DNA of 41,617 bases from Kiloniellales bacterium. Lineage in GTDB: Bacteria; Pseudomonadota; Alphaproteobacteria; Kiloniellales; JAKSDN01. Position 1 is the first letter of the stretch. The number at the start of each line of letters is the position of its first letter. The stretch covers positions 1 through 41,617 of the forward strand of contig JANQLT010000110.1 in the NCBI GenBank assembly GCA_028280455.1. Direction: 5' to 3'. The translations under genes and the position numbers were made by a program. Positions 33,272 to 41,617 of the stretch are shown here, one piece after another. The notes beneath the pieces were generated by a model that saw nothing but the letters and a program-made list of their open reading frames with translations, had not been told where the DNA came from and ran no database searches.

Positions 33272-36200
33272 ATGACGGATCAGGTGCCCAGCAGCCCTCC
33301 GGGCAACACCGCGACCCGGAGCGACGAGTCGGCGAACGCCGCGCCGCAGGTGCCGGCCGGGCCGGGCAGGGCGCCGGCCCAGGACGTGCTGCCGGCGGGC
33401 CATCCGGAGCCGGTCCTCGAAGCGGCTCAGCGCGCGCTCGAGCCGACCGAGGAGGGAGTCCAGGTCGCGCAGCAGCTCGACGGCGAGACCGACGAACAGC
33501 AGAACGGGACTCCGCCGAGCGAGGAGAGCGTCAACGACGACGACTCCCTGGAGAGCGGTCTGGAGCCGGGGGCCGGCGGCGATGCGGGCGGCGGCGCCCA
33601 GAGCAGCGGCTCGAGCCTGGCGGTCGCCCCCTTCTTCGACGACGGCTACGGCAACAGGTTCGGCATCAGCGCGAGCGGCGACATCGTCTTGATCGGCGGA
33701 CCGGGCTTGGAGCTGCCGGGCTTCGACCCGAACCTGATCTTCACCCTCGGCGGTCTCGACACGATACCCGCGGCCTCGTCTAGCGGGCCGGTTTTCTTCA
33801 TAGCTGTCGCCAGCCTGAACGGCGGCAACGGCTACATCTTCAAGGGCATCGACCCGGACGACACCTCAGGCTTCTCGGTGTCCTCGGCCGGGGACGTGAA
33901 CGGCGACGGCTTCGACGACCTGATGATCGGCGCCTTCCGCGCCGACCCGAACGACATATCCTCGGGCGAGAGCTACCTGGTGTTCGGCGAAGAGGCCAAC
34001 CTGGCGATCCTCGACGCGGCCGACGGCACCATCGACGGCATGATCGAGCTGTCGAACCTGGACGGCACCGGGGGCTATGTCTTCAAGGGAATCGACGACA
34101 ACGACCATGCCGGCATCTCGGTCGCCTCGGCCGGAGACGTGAACGGCGACGGCCTCGACGACCTGTTCATCGGCGCCGAAGGCGCCGACCAGAGGTCCAG
34201 CACCAGCCGGGAGGGCGCGAGCTACCTGGTGTTCGGTGGTGCGGCGAACCTGGCGGCACTCGACCTGGCCGACGGCACGGCCGACGGCATGATCGAGCTG
34301 TCCGACCTGACCGCCGCCACCGGCTACGTCTTCAAGGGCATCGACCAGGGCGACCGCTCTGGAAACGCGGTCGCCTCGGTCGGGGACGTGAACGGCGACG
34401 GCTTCGACGACCTGATCATCGGCGCCGACCAAGCGGGCGACAACGGCGAGGGCGAGAGCTACCTGGTGTTCGGCGGCGCGGCCAACTTCCAGGCGCTCGA
34501 CCTCGCCGACGGCACGGCCGATGGCATGATTTCACTGGCCGATCTGAACGGCACCGGCGGCTACATCTTCAAGGGTATCGACGACGGTGACAAATCCGGC
34601 AACTCGGTCGCCTCGGCCGGGGACGTGAACGGCGACGGCTTCGACGACCTGATCATCGCCGCCCAGTTCGCCGACCAGAGCGGCGCTGTAGACGACAACG
34701 AGGGCGAGAGCTACTTGGTGTTCGGCGGCGCGGCCAACCTGGCAGCGCTCGACCTCGGCGACGGCACGGCCGACGGCATGATCGAGCTGGCCGAGCTCGA
34801 CGGCACGACCGGCTACGTCTTCAAGGGCATCGACGTGACCGACCGCTCCGGCAACGCGGTCGCCTCGGCCGGGGACGTGAATGGCGACGGCTTCGACGAC
34901 CTGATCATCGGCGCGAAGGACGCCGACCAGAGCGCCGGCGACAACGACGAGGGCGAGAGCTACCTGGTGTTCGGCGGGGCGGCCAACCTGGCGGCGCTCG
35001 ACCTGGCCGACGGCAGGGCCGACGGCATGATCGAGCTGGCCAGTCTGACGGCCGCATCCGGCTACCTCTTCAAGGGTAGCAACGTGGAAGACAACGCAGG
35101 CGATTCGGTTGCCGCCGCCGGGGACGTGAACGGCGATGGCATCGACGACCTGATCATCGGCGCCGCCGAGGCCGGGTCGGGCACCAACGACGAGGGCGAG
35201 GCCTACGTGGTGTTCGGCGGCGCGGCCAACCTGGCGGCGCTCGACGCGGCCGACGGCACGACCGACGGGATGATCACGATGGCCAACGTCGGGCCCGGGA
35301 CCGGCCTCGTGATTCGCGGTATCGATCCGGAAGACGAACTTGCCGGATCGGTCTCCGCGGCGGGCGACGTGAACGGCGACGGCTTCGACGACCTGATCAT
35401 CGGCGCCCATGACGCCGACCCGAACGGCGATCAATCCGGCGAATCCTACTTGATCTACGGCGGCGACTTCACCGGCTCGGTGGAGATCCTGGCCGGCGTC
35501 GGCAGCCAGGCCTTGGCCGGCGACGCGCTGGCCAACGTGATCAACGCCGGTAGCGGCGACGACACGGTGGACGGCAACGGCGGCGCCGACGTGATCAACA
35601 CCGGCGAGGGCGACGACGTCATCGTCGTGCCGGACCTGGCCTTCGCGCTGATCGACGGCGGCCGCGGCAAGGACACGCTCGTGCTCGACCCGACGGTCGC
35701 GCCGCTCCATCTCGACCTTTCGGCCCTGCCGCTGACGCAGCAGCTCCAGTCGCTCGAGGTCATCGATCTGACCGGCGGCCACAGCCTGACGGCACGCAAG
35801 CTGAACGTCATCGACATCCTGGGCAGCGAGGGCGCCAACGTCCTGAAGGTGCTGGGCGACGGCAACAGCAAGGTCGGCCTACCGGACGGCTGGGGCTTCC
35901 ACGGCAAGGTGCCGGATCCCCACGGCGGGCCGCTCACCTTCCAGAAGTTCGTTCACGGTTCCGGCCCGGTCACGGTCCTGGTGCAGGACGGCGTGACGGT
36001 CGACCCGACCTTCCAGCTCGGCACGCTCGACGGCGGCAACGGCTACATCTTCAAGGGCATAGACCAAGTCGACGTCTCAGGCCGCTCGGTCTCCTCGGCC
36101 GGGGACGTCAACGGCGACGGCTTCGACGACTTGATCATCGGGGCCGGCGGCGCCGACCAGAGCGCCGGCAACAGCATAGAAGGAGAGAGCTATCTGGTGC

Positions 36201-39200
36201 TTGGCGGCGCTGCCAACTTGGCGACGCTCGACGCGGCCGATGGCGCGGCTGACGGCATGATCGAGCTTTCCAATCTCGACGGCACGAACGGCTATGTCCT
36301 CAAGGGTATCGACCGGGGCGACGGCAGCGGCTCCTCGGTGTCCGCGGCCGGGGACGTCAACGGTGACGGTTTCGACGACATTGTCATTGGGGCAGATGAC
36401 GCCGACCGGGGTGTCAACAACAATCGGGTAGGCGAGAGTTACCTGGTGTTTGGCGGCGCGGCGAACCTGGCGGCGCTCGACCTGGCTGATGGCAGCACCG
36501 ATGGCATGATCGGCTTGGCCCGCCTGGACCCAACGACGGGCTACGTCTTCAAGGGCATCGACCCGCGCGACTTCTCGGGCGAGTCGGTTTCCTCGGCAGG
36601 AGACGTGAACGGCGACGGCTTCGACGACCTGTTCATCGGCGCCAGTTTCGCCAGTCCGAACGGCTTCAGGTCGGGCGAGAGCTACCTGGTGTTCGGCGGC
36701 ACGGACAATCTGGCGGCGCTGGACGCGGCCGACGGCACGATCGACGGCATGATTGAGCTGGCCGACCTCGACGGCACGACCGGCTTCGTCTTCAAGGGCA
36801 TCGACGGGTTGGACCTCTCGGGTGACGACGTCTCCTCAGCCGGGGACGTCAACGGCGACGGCTTCGACGACCTGTTCATCGGCGCCTCTGGCGCCAACCC
36901 GAACGGCTCCCTCTCGGGCGAGAGCTATCTCGTGTTCGGCGGCATGGCGAACCTTCTGGCTCTTGATCTGGCAGACGGCACAACGGACGGCATGATCGAG
37001 TTGTCCGGCCTCACCGCCGCGACCGGCTACCTCTTCAAGGGCATCAACTCGAGCGATTCTACGGGCCGCCAGGTTTCCTCGGCCGGTGACGTGAACGGCG
37101 ATGGCTTCGACGACCTGATCATCGGCGCCATAGGCGGTGACCAGAGCGGCGGTCCTGTCGATAACGAAGGCGAGGCTTACGTCGTGTTCGGCGGCGCGGC
37201 CAATCTCGCGCTGCTCGATGGCAACGGGGACGGCGTGATCGAGCTGTCCGCACTCGACGGCACGACCGGCTACACTTTCAAGGGCATCGACAGGGGCGAC
37301 AGGGCGGGCGTTTCGGTCTCTTCCGCCGGTGACGTCAACGGCGACGGCTTCGGCGACCTGATCATCGGAGCAGACCTCGCTACCCCGGCCGCCGGCAGCA
37401 AGGGCGAGAGCTACGTCGTTTTCGGCGACGCGACCAATCTAGCCAACCTCGACGCGGCCGACGGTGCGATAGACGGCATGATCGACCTTGCCAACGTCGG
37501 TCCTGGGACCGGCCTCCTGATCACCGGCATCGACGCCCTCGACCGGTCGGGCTCCTCCGTCTCCGCGGCCGGCGACGTCAACGGCGACGGCTTCGACGAC
37601 CTGATCATCGGCGCCGAATATGCCGCCCCCAACGGCTTCATCTCGGGCGAGTCCTATCTGGTCTACGGTGGCGACTTCACCGGCTCGGTCGACATCCTGG
37701 CCGACGGCGGCAGCCAGATCTTGGCCGGCGACGCCAACGACAACGTGATCAACGCCGGTAGCGGCGACGACACGGTGGACGGCAACGGCGGCGCCGACGT
37801 GATCAACACCGGCGAGGGCGACGACGTGATCGTCGTGCCGGACCTGGCCTTCGTGCTGATCGACGGCGGCCGCGGCAAGGACACGCTCGTGCTCGACCCG
37901 ACGGTCGCGCCGCTCCATCTCGATCTCTCGGCTCTGCCGCTGGCGCAACAGCTCCAGTCGCTCGAGGTCATCGACCTGACCGGCGGCCACAGCCTGACGG
38001 CACGCAAGCTGAACGTCATCGACCTGCTCGGCAGCGAGGGCGCCAACGTCCTGAAGGTGCTAGGCGACAACGCCAGTTCCGTCAGCCTGCCGGACGGCTG
38101 GGGCTTCCACGGCCTGGTCGCCGATCCCCACGGCGGGCCGCTGCAGTTCCAGAAGTTCGTGCACGGCTCGGGCCCGGTCACGGTGCTGGTGCAGGACGAT
38201 GTGACGGTCGACCCGACCTTCCAGCTCGCCACGCTCGACGGCGGCAACGGCTACATCTTCAAGGGCATCGATGAGGGCGACTACTCCGGCATCTCAGTCT
38301 CCTCGGCCGGCGACGTGGACGGCGACGGCTTCGACGACCTGATCATCGGCGCCGACCACGCCAGCCCGAACGGCGAATACTCAGGCGAGAGCTACCTGGT
38401 GTTTGGCGGCGCGGCTAAGCTGGCGGTCCTCGACGCGGCCGACGGCACGACCGATGGCATGATCGAGCTGTCCGGCCTCAACGGCACGACCGGCTACGTC
38501 TTCAAGGGTATCGACAGGTTCGACGTCTCGGGCCGTTCGGTTTCCTCGGCCGGGGACGTCAACGGTGACGGCTTCGACGACCTCATCATCGGCGCCTACG
38601 GCGCAGACGGGAACGGCAACGATACCGGCGAGAGCTACCTGGTGTTCGGCGGTGCGGCCAACCTGGCGGCGCTCGACGGCAACGGGGATGGCATGATCGG
38701 GCTGTCCGGCCTCAACGGCACCGCCGGCTACCTCTTCAAAGGCAGCGACGATGGCGATCTTTCGGGCCGCTCGGTCTCTTCGGCCGGGGACGTGAACGGA
38801 GACGGTTTCGACGACCTGATTGTCGGGGCCCGGCGGGCGGACCAGAGCGCCGGCGACAGCCGCGAGGGCGAAAGCTACCTGGTGTTTGGCGGCGCGGCCA
38901 ACCTGGCGGCGCTCGACCTGGCCAACGGCACGAGCGACGGCATGATCGATCTGGCGAGCCTGAATGGCACGACGGGCTTCATCTTCAAGGGCATCGACGC
39001 CTTCGACTACTCGGGCTTCTCCGTCTCCTCGGCCGGAGACGTGGACGGCGACGGCTTCGGTGACCTCATCATCGGCGCCTACGGCGCCGACGGGAACGGC
39101 AACACTACCGGCGAGAGCTACCTGGTGTTCGGCGGTGCGGCCAACCTGGCGACTCTGGACACCAAGAACGGCACGGTCGCGGCGGACGGCATGATCGACC

Positions 39201-40426
39201 TGGCCGACTTGAGCCCAACGACGGGCTATGTCATCGAAGGCATCGATCGGTTCGACCTCTCGGGCCGTTCGGTTTCCTCGGCCGGGGACGTCAACGGTGA
39301 CGGCTTCGACGACCTCATCATCGGCGCTTACGGCGCCAACGGGAACGGCAACACTACCGGCGAGAGCTACCTGGTGTTCGGCGGTGCGGCCAACCTGGCG
39401 GCGCTCGACGGAGACGACGGCACGACCAACGGGATAATCAAGCTTTCGAGCCTGGACGGGACCAACGGCTTTATCTTCAAGGGCATCGACGGCGGCGACG
39501 CCTCGGGCCGCTCGGTCGCCTCGGCCGGGGACGTGAACGGCGACGGCTTCGACGACCTGATCATCGGTGCCGCAGGGGCCGACCCGAACGGCGGCAATTC
39601 CGGCGAGAGCTACGTTGTGTTCGGTGGGGCACGGAACTTGACGGCTCTCGACCTGGCCGACGGCACGGCAGACGGCATGATCGGGCTGGCCAATCTCGGC
39701 ACCGGGGGATTGCTGCTAACGGGCATCGACGGCGGCGACACCTCGGGCGCATCAGTCTCCGCGGCCGGGGACGTCAACGGCGACGGTTTCGACGATCTGA
39801 TCGTCGGCGCGCGCGATGCCGACCCGAATGGCGAGTATTCCGGCGAATCATACCTGATCTACGGCGGCGACTTCACCGGCTCGGTCGAGATCCTGGCCGA
39901 CGGCGGCGGGCAGGCCCTGGCCGGCGACGCGAACGCCAACGTGATCAACGCAGGCAACGGCGACGACACGGTGACCGGCGGTGGCGGCGCTGACGTGTTG
40001 AACGGCGGGGCCGGCGACGACCGCCTGGTGGTCGGCGACGACGGCTTCTTCCGGGTCGACGGCGGCGGCGGCGAGGACGTGCTGGCCTTCGCGCTGGCCG
40101 CCACGCGCGACTTCGGAGCCTTCGACCGGACCGCGATCCAGGGCGTCGAGGGGCTGGATTTCACCAACGGCGGCGGCGACATGGTGACCCTCGGCCTGGA
40201 CGACGTGCTGGCCATGGCCGTGCGCAGCATCGACTTCCTGGGCGAGACCGGGCTCGACAATGTGCTCTCGATCACCGGCGATGCGGGCGATCAGGTAAAC
40301 TTGGCCGCGGCCGACGGCTGGACGGACACCGGCGCCGGGCCGGGCGCGGCCAGTGTCTTCACGCTCTATACTGTCGATGCCATAACCCTCGCGATCGAGG
40401 ACGGCGTTGACGTGGTGATCGCATGA
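33272..40426 (+). CDS. Giant three-propeller FG-GAP/integrin-alpha-like RTX protein
   Basis: A 2384-aa protein. Residues 1-183 are acidic, Pro/Glu/Gln-rich and mostly disordered, without a Sec signal. Then come three modules of about 737, 736 and 728 aa (from residues 184, 921 and 1657). Each has seven FG-GAP blades of about 78 aa carrying a GDVNGDGFDDLIIGA calcium loop plus GESYLVFGG, then an RTX-like spacer (NAGSGDDTVDGNGGADVINT). I count 21 blades, that is, three complete 7-bladed integrin-type propellers. The seventh blade of each is distinct (YLIYGGDFTGSVEIL in modules 1 and 3). The C-terminal module is a divergent homologue of the internal spacers. Absence of a signal peptide and RTX-like repeats suggest type I secretion, but no transporter is nearby. 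A calcium-dependent surface or extracellular adhesin is the likely role. Confidence 0.93.
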   Translation: MTDQVPSSPPGNTATRSDESANAAPQVPAGPGRAPAQDVLPAGHPEPVLEAAQRALEPTEEGVQVAQQLDGETDEQQNGTPPSEESVNDDDSLESGLEPGAGGDAGGGAQSSGSSLAVAPFFDDGYGNRFGISASGDIVLIGGPGLELPGFDPNLIFTLGGLDTIPAASSSGPVFFIAVASLNGGNGYIFKGIDPDDTSGFSVSSAGDVNGDGFDDLMIGAFRADPNDISSGESYLVFGEEANLAILDAADGTIDGMIELSNLDGTGGYVFKGIDDNDHAGISVASAGDVNGDGLDDLFIGAEGADQRSSTSREGASYLVFGGAANLAALDLADGTADGMIELSDLTAATGYVFKGIDQGDRSGNAVASVGDVNGDGFDDLIIGADQAGDNGEGESYLVFGGAANFQALDLADGTADGMISLADLNGTGGYIFKGIDDGDKSGNSVASAGDVNGDGFDDLIIAAQFADQSGAVDDNEGESYLVFGGAANLAALDLGDGTADGMIELAELDGTTGYVFKGIDVTDRSGNAVASAGDVNGDGFDDLIIGAKDADQSAGDNDEGESYLVFGGAANLAALDLADGRADGMIELASLTAASGYLFKGSNVEDNAGDSVAAAGDVNGDGIDDLIIGAAEAGSGTNDEGEAYVVFGGAANLAALDAADGTTDGMITMANVGPGTGLVIRGIDPEDELAGSVSAAGDVNGDGFDDLIIGAHDADPNGDQSGESYLIYGGDFTGSVEILAGVGSQALAGDALANVINAGSGDDTVDGNGGADVINTGEGDDVIVVPDLAFALIDGGRGKDTLVLDPTVAPLHLDLSALPLTQQLQSLEVIDLTGGHSLTARKLNVIDILGSEGANVLKVLGDGNSKVGLPDGWGFHGKVPDPHGGPLTFQKFVHGSGPVTVLVQDGVTVDPTFQLGTLDGGNGYIFKGIDQVDVSGRSVSSAGDVNGDGFDDLIIGAGGADQSAGNSIEGESYLVLGGAANLATLDAADGAADGMIELSNLDGTNGYVLKGIDRGDGSGSSVSAAGDVNGDGFDDIVIGADDADRGVNNNRVGESYLVFGGAANLAALDLADGSTDGMIGLARLDPTTGYVFKGIDPRDFSGESVSSAGDVNGDGFDDLFIGASFASPNGFRSGESYLVFGGTDNLAALDAADGTIDGMIELADLDGTTGFVFKGIDGLDLSGDDVSSAGDVNGDGFDDLFIGASGANPNGSLSGESYLVFGGMANLLALDLADGTTDGMIELSGLTAATGYLFKGINSSDSTGRQVSSAGDVNGDGFDDLIIGAIGGDQSGGPVDNEGEAYVVFGGAANLALLDGNGDGVIELSALDGTTGYTFKGIDRGDRAGVSVSSAGDVNGDGFGDLIIGADLATPAAGSKGESYVVFGDATNLANLDAADGAIDGMIDLANVGPGTGLLITGIDALDRSGSSVSAAGDVNGDGFDDLIIGAEYAAPNGFISGESYLVYGGDFTGSVDILADGGSQILAGDANDNVINAGSGDDTVDGNGGADVINTGEGDDVIVVPDLAFVLIDGGRGKDTLVLDPTVAPLHLDLSALPLAQQLQSLEVIDLTGGHSLTARKLNVIDLLGSEGANVLKVLGDNASSVSLPDGWGFHGLVADPHGGPLQFQKFVHGSGPVTVLVQDDVTVDPTFQLATLDGGNGYIFKGIDEGDYSGISVSSAGDVDGDGFDDLIIGADHASPNGEYSGESYLVFGGAAKLAVLDAADGTTDGMIELSGLNGTTGYVFKGIDRFDVSGRSVSSAGDVNGDGFDDLIIGAYGADGNGNDTGESYLVFGGAANLAALDGNGDGMIGLSGLNGTAGYLFKGSDDGDLSGRSVSSAGDVNGDGFDDLIVGARRADQSAGDSREGESYLVFGGAANLAALDLANGTSDGMIDLASLNGTTGFIFKGIDAFDYSGFSVSSAGDVDGDGFGDLIIGAYGADGNGNTTGESYLVFGGAANLATLDTKNGTVAADGMIDLADLSPTTGYVIEGIDRFDLSGRSVSSAGDVNGDGFDDLIIGAYGANGNGNTTGESYLVFGGAANLAALDGDDGTTNGIIKLSSLDGTNGFIFKGIDGGDASGRSVASAGDVNGDGFDDLIIGAAGADPNGGNSGESYVVFGGARNLTALDLADGTADGMIGLANLGTGGLLLTGIDGGDTSGASVSAAGDVNGDGFDDLIVGARDADPNGEYSGESYLIYGGDFTGSVEILADGGGQALAGDANANVINAGNGDDTVTGGGGADVLNGGAGDDRLVVGDDGFFRVDGGGGEDVLAFALAATRDFGAFDRTAIQGVEGLDFTNGGGDMVTLGLDDVLAMAVRSIDFLGETGLDNVLSITGDAGDQVNLAAADGWTDTGAGPGAASVFTLYTVDAITLAIEDGVDVVIA
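33821..36031 (+). repeat. Propeller-plus-spacer module 1
   Basis: First 2211-bp unit, beginning at GGCGGCAACGGCTACATCTT: seven blades, then an RTX-like spacer. Blades differ from each other more than the spacer differs from that of module 2. Confidence 0.9.
36032..38239 (+). repeat. Propeller-plus-spacer module 2
   Basis: Second unit, 2208 bp, in phase with the first. Its spacer (37672-38239) is almost identical to that of module 1, including the PLHLDLSALPL and VIDLTGGHSLTARKLNVID segments, which points to recent duplication or gene conversion. Confidence 0.9.
38240..40426 (+). repeat. Propeller-plus-C-terminus module 3
   Basis: Third unit: seven blades followed by the terminal domain, which keeps the outline of the spacer (IDGG/VDGG, LE-LD-TGG, DVL, I-LG-G-NVL) with a diverged sequence. 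Blades within it include near-identical pairs (AYGADGNGN and AYGANGNGN). Confidence 0.9.
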
Positions 40427-41514
40427 ACGGTGTGGAACTGACCATGGCGGCCAATGGCCAATCCGAGACGCCCGCCGAGCCGAAGCTGGCGCTGACCGGC
40501 TCGCGGCAGTTCCCGAGCTGGCTGGCCGAGCAGGGCGCGAGCCTGGCCTTCACCACCTATCAGGCCGGCAAGGTCTTCTTCATCGGGTTGCAGCCGGACG
40601 GCAAGCTGTCGATCTTCGAGCGCACCTTGAACCGCTGCCTGGGCATGGTGGCCGAGGGCAACAGCCTCTACGTCTCGACGCTCTACCAGCTCTGGCGATT
40701 CGAGAATCTGCTGACACCCGGCCAGAGCAGCGACGGCTACGACGCGATCTATGTGCCGCAGGTCGGCTCCATCACCGGCGACCTCGACATCCATGACATC
40801 GCGCTCGACGGCGACGGCAAGCTGATCTTCGTCAACACGCTCTTCTCCTGTCTGGCACGGACCAGCGAGACCCACTCCTTCGCGCCGCTCTGGCAGCCGC
40901 CCTTCATCTCCAAGCTGGCCGCCGAGGACCGCTGCCACCTGAACGGCCTGGCCATGAAGGACGGCAAGCCGGCCTACGTCACGGCCGTTTCGGAAAGCGA
41001 CGTGGCGGACGGCTGGCGCGATATGAGAGTCGACGGCGGCTGCGTGATCGACGTGCAGGCGAACGAGGTGGTGCTGCGCGGCCTCTCCATGCCGCACTCG
41101 CCGCGCTGGTACCGCGATCGCCTCTGGCTGCACAACTCCGGGACCGGCGAGTTCGGCTATGCGGACCTCGAGGCCGGCCGCTTCGAGCCGGTTTGCTTCT
41201 GCCCGGGCTACCTGCGCGGGCTGGACTTCATCGGCGACTTCGCGATGGTCGGTACCTCTCTGTCGCGTGACAACAAGACCTTCCAGGGCCTGCCGCTGGA
41301 CGACGCCCTGCCCGCCAAGGGCGTGGTCCCGCGCTGCTCGCTCCAGGTCATCGATCTTCGCAGCGGCGACGCGCCGCACTGGCTCAGGATCGAGGGCGTG
41401 GTGCGGGAGCTCTACGACGTGGTCGCCCTGCCCGGCTGCCGGCGGCCAAAGGCCGTCGGCTTCCAGAGCGACGAGATCCGCCGGGTCATCTCGGTCGGGC
41501 AGCCGGCGGACTAA
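40423..41514 (+). CDS. TIGR03032-family protein (DUF4915-like)
   Basis: A 363-aa protein with the TIGR03032 hallmark opening FPSWLAEQGASLAFTTYQAGKVFFIGLQPDGKLSIFERTLNRCLGM. Other typical segments are DLDIHDIALDGDGKLIFVNTLFSCLA, CHLNGLAMKDGKPAYVTAVSESD and SMPHSPRWYRDRLWLHNSGTGEFGY. The repeating short beta-strand pattern suggests a propeller. Function is unknown for the family. No signal peptide is visible. Its start ATGA overlaps the giant gene's stop, so the two are translated together and it may help fold, modify or anchor that protein. In-frame ATG 40444 is an alternative start. A palindromic repeat begins 10 bp after the stop. Confidence 0.9.
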   Translation: MNGVELTMAANGQSETPAEPKLALTGSRQFPSWLAEQGASLAFTTYQAGKVFFIGLQPDGKLSIFERTLNRCLGMVAEGNSLYVSTLYQLWRFENLLTPGQSSDGYDAIYVPQVGSITGDLDIHDIALDGDGKLIFVNTLFSCLARTSETHSFAPLWQPPFISKLAAEDRCHLNGLAMKDGKPAYVTAVSESDVADGWRDMRVDGGCVIDVQANEVVLRGLSMPHSPRWYRDRLWLHNSGTGEFGYADLEAGRFEPVCFCPGYLRGLDFIGDFAMVGTSLSRDNKTFQGLPLDDALPAKGVVPRCSLQVIDLRSGDAPHWLRIEGVVRELYDVVALPGCRRPKAVGFQSDEIRRVISVGQPAD

Positions 41515-41523
41515 GCCGCCGGT

Positions 41524-41617
41524 TAGAGCGTTTTCCGCTGACGCGGAATCACGGCGCCGGCCCGCTCCCCCTCCCGGCCACCCACGGCAGTATCCTATCG
41601 GGTGGCCGGGAGGGAAG
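41524..41617. repeat. Palindromic intergenic repeat, core B plus hairpin A (right end copy)
   Basis: Core B (41524-41569) begins TAGAGCG and contains the TTCCGC-TGAC-GCGGAA hairpin. It is followed by hairpin A, whose 15-bp arms lie at 41569-41583 and 41600-41614. This is the reverse complement of the copy at 1-84, with near-identical loop sequence. It may also terminate the giant-protein operon. Confidence 0.85.

Noticed and set aside
33646..40275. Regular approximately 234-bp periodicity, like a repeat array or CRISPR
   Set aside because: The period is the codon-level FG-GAP blade unit in a single long open frame. Units are coding, not identical, and have no spacer/repeat structure of CRISPR type.
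1..41617. Composite transposon bounded by the terminal inverted repeats
   Set aside because: No transposase or integrase is recognisable, further copies of the repeat core lie inside, and the content is mostly metabolic. A dispersed repeat with contig break is the simpler reading.

Overview
The window is very GC-rich DNA with dense, mostly ATGA-coupled genes. Gene content (REC-GGDEF regulator, SOUL lipoprotein, OmpR/histidine-kinase pair, kbl-tdh, CaiB/BaiF CoA-transferase, nu-type GST, RTX/FG-GAP secreted protein) suggests a marine or soil alphaproteobacterium, probably Rhodospirillales-like (Kiloniellaceae/Rhodovibrionaceae type). That placement is inference from style and composition, because no rRNA or tRNA is present. 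I recognise no phage, transposase, CRISPR array, tRNA or rRNA gene.

Layout. 0.1-7.8 kb: GGDEF response regulator, SOUL heme-binding lipoprotein (-), DMT permease, an 870-aa minus-strand fusion of CDGSH, Fer4_19, CDGSH and Rieske domains to a thiamine-diphosphate enzyme, a CPA1 antiporter and a flavodoxin-fold reductase. 7.85-13.1 kb: a minus-strand set running SIMIBI-like P-loop protein, ABC exporter, histidine kinase, OmpR regulator. 13.3-14.55 kb: double cupin and GNAT. 14.56-23.8 kb: a catabolic locus in which a dimethylglycine-dehydrogenase-like flavoprotein (-) diverges from a seven-gene operon: RpiR regulator, Rieske oxygenase, MDR dehydrogenase, two racemase-type enolases of the HpbD kind and a class III aminotransferase. 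A perfect 20-bp palindrome lies between the two arms. The set fits breakdown of a betaine or N-methylated amino acid. 23.9-28.3 kb: kbl-tdh threonine catabolism (-), then a CoA-transferase and GST pair (+). 28.3-32 kb: PLD-fold protein, small glycosyltransferase-like protein and Tat-exported amidohydrolase. 32.2-33.0 kb: GntR/FCD regulator behind an AT-rich promoter with two inverted operator-like sites. 33.3-41.5 kb: a 2384-aa protein made of three tandem 7-bladed FG-GAP propellers with RTX-like spacers, translationally coupled to a TIGR03032-family protein.

A dispersed palindromic repeat (46-bp core with TAGAGCG/CGCTCTA ends, sometimes joined to a 15-16-bp hairpin) occurs at both window ends in opposite orientation and twice inside. 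It supplies the stop codon of the PLD gene and lies over the start of the glycosyltransferase gene. Two gene relics, a LysR C-terminus and a LysE/RhtB C-terminus, mark places where neighbouring genes were lost.

The two strongest candidates for something undescribed are the four-cluster Fe-S/TPP fusion enzyme and the 3 x 7-blade secreted protein with its coupled TIGR03032 partner. The betaine-like operon and the P-loop/ABC/two-component set come next.
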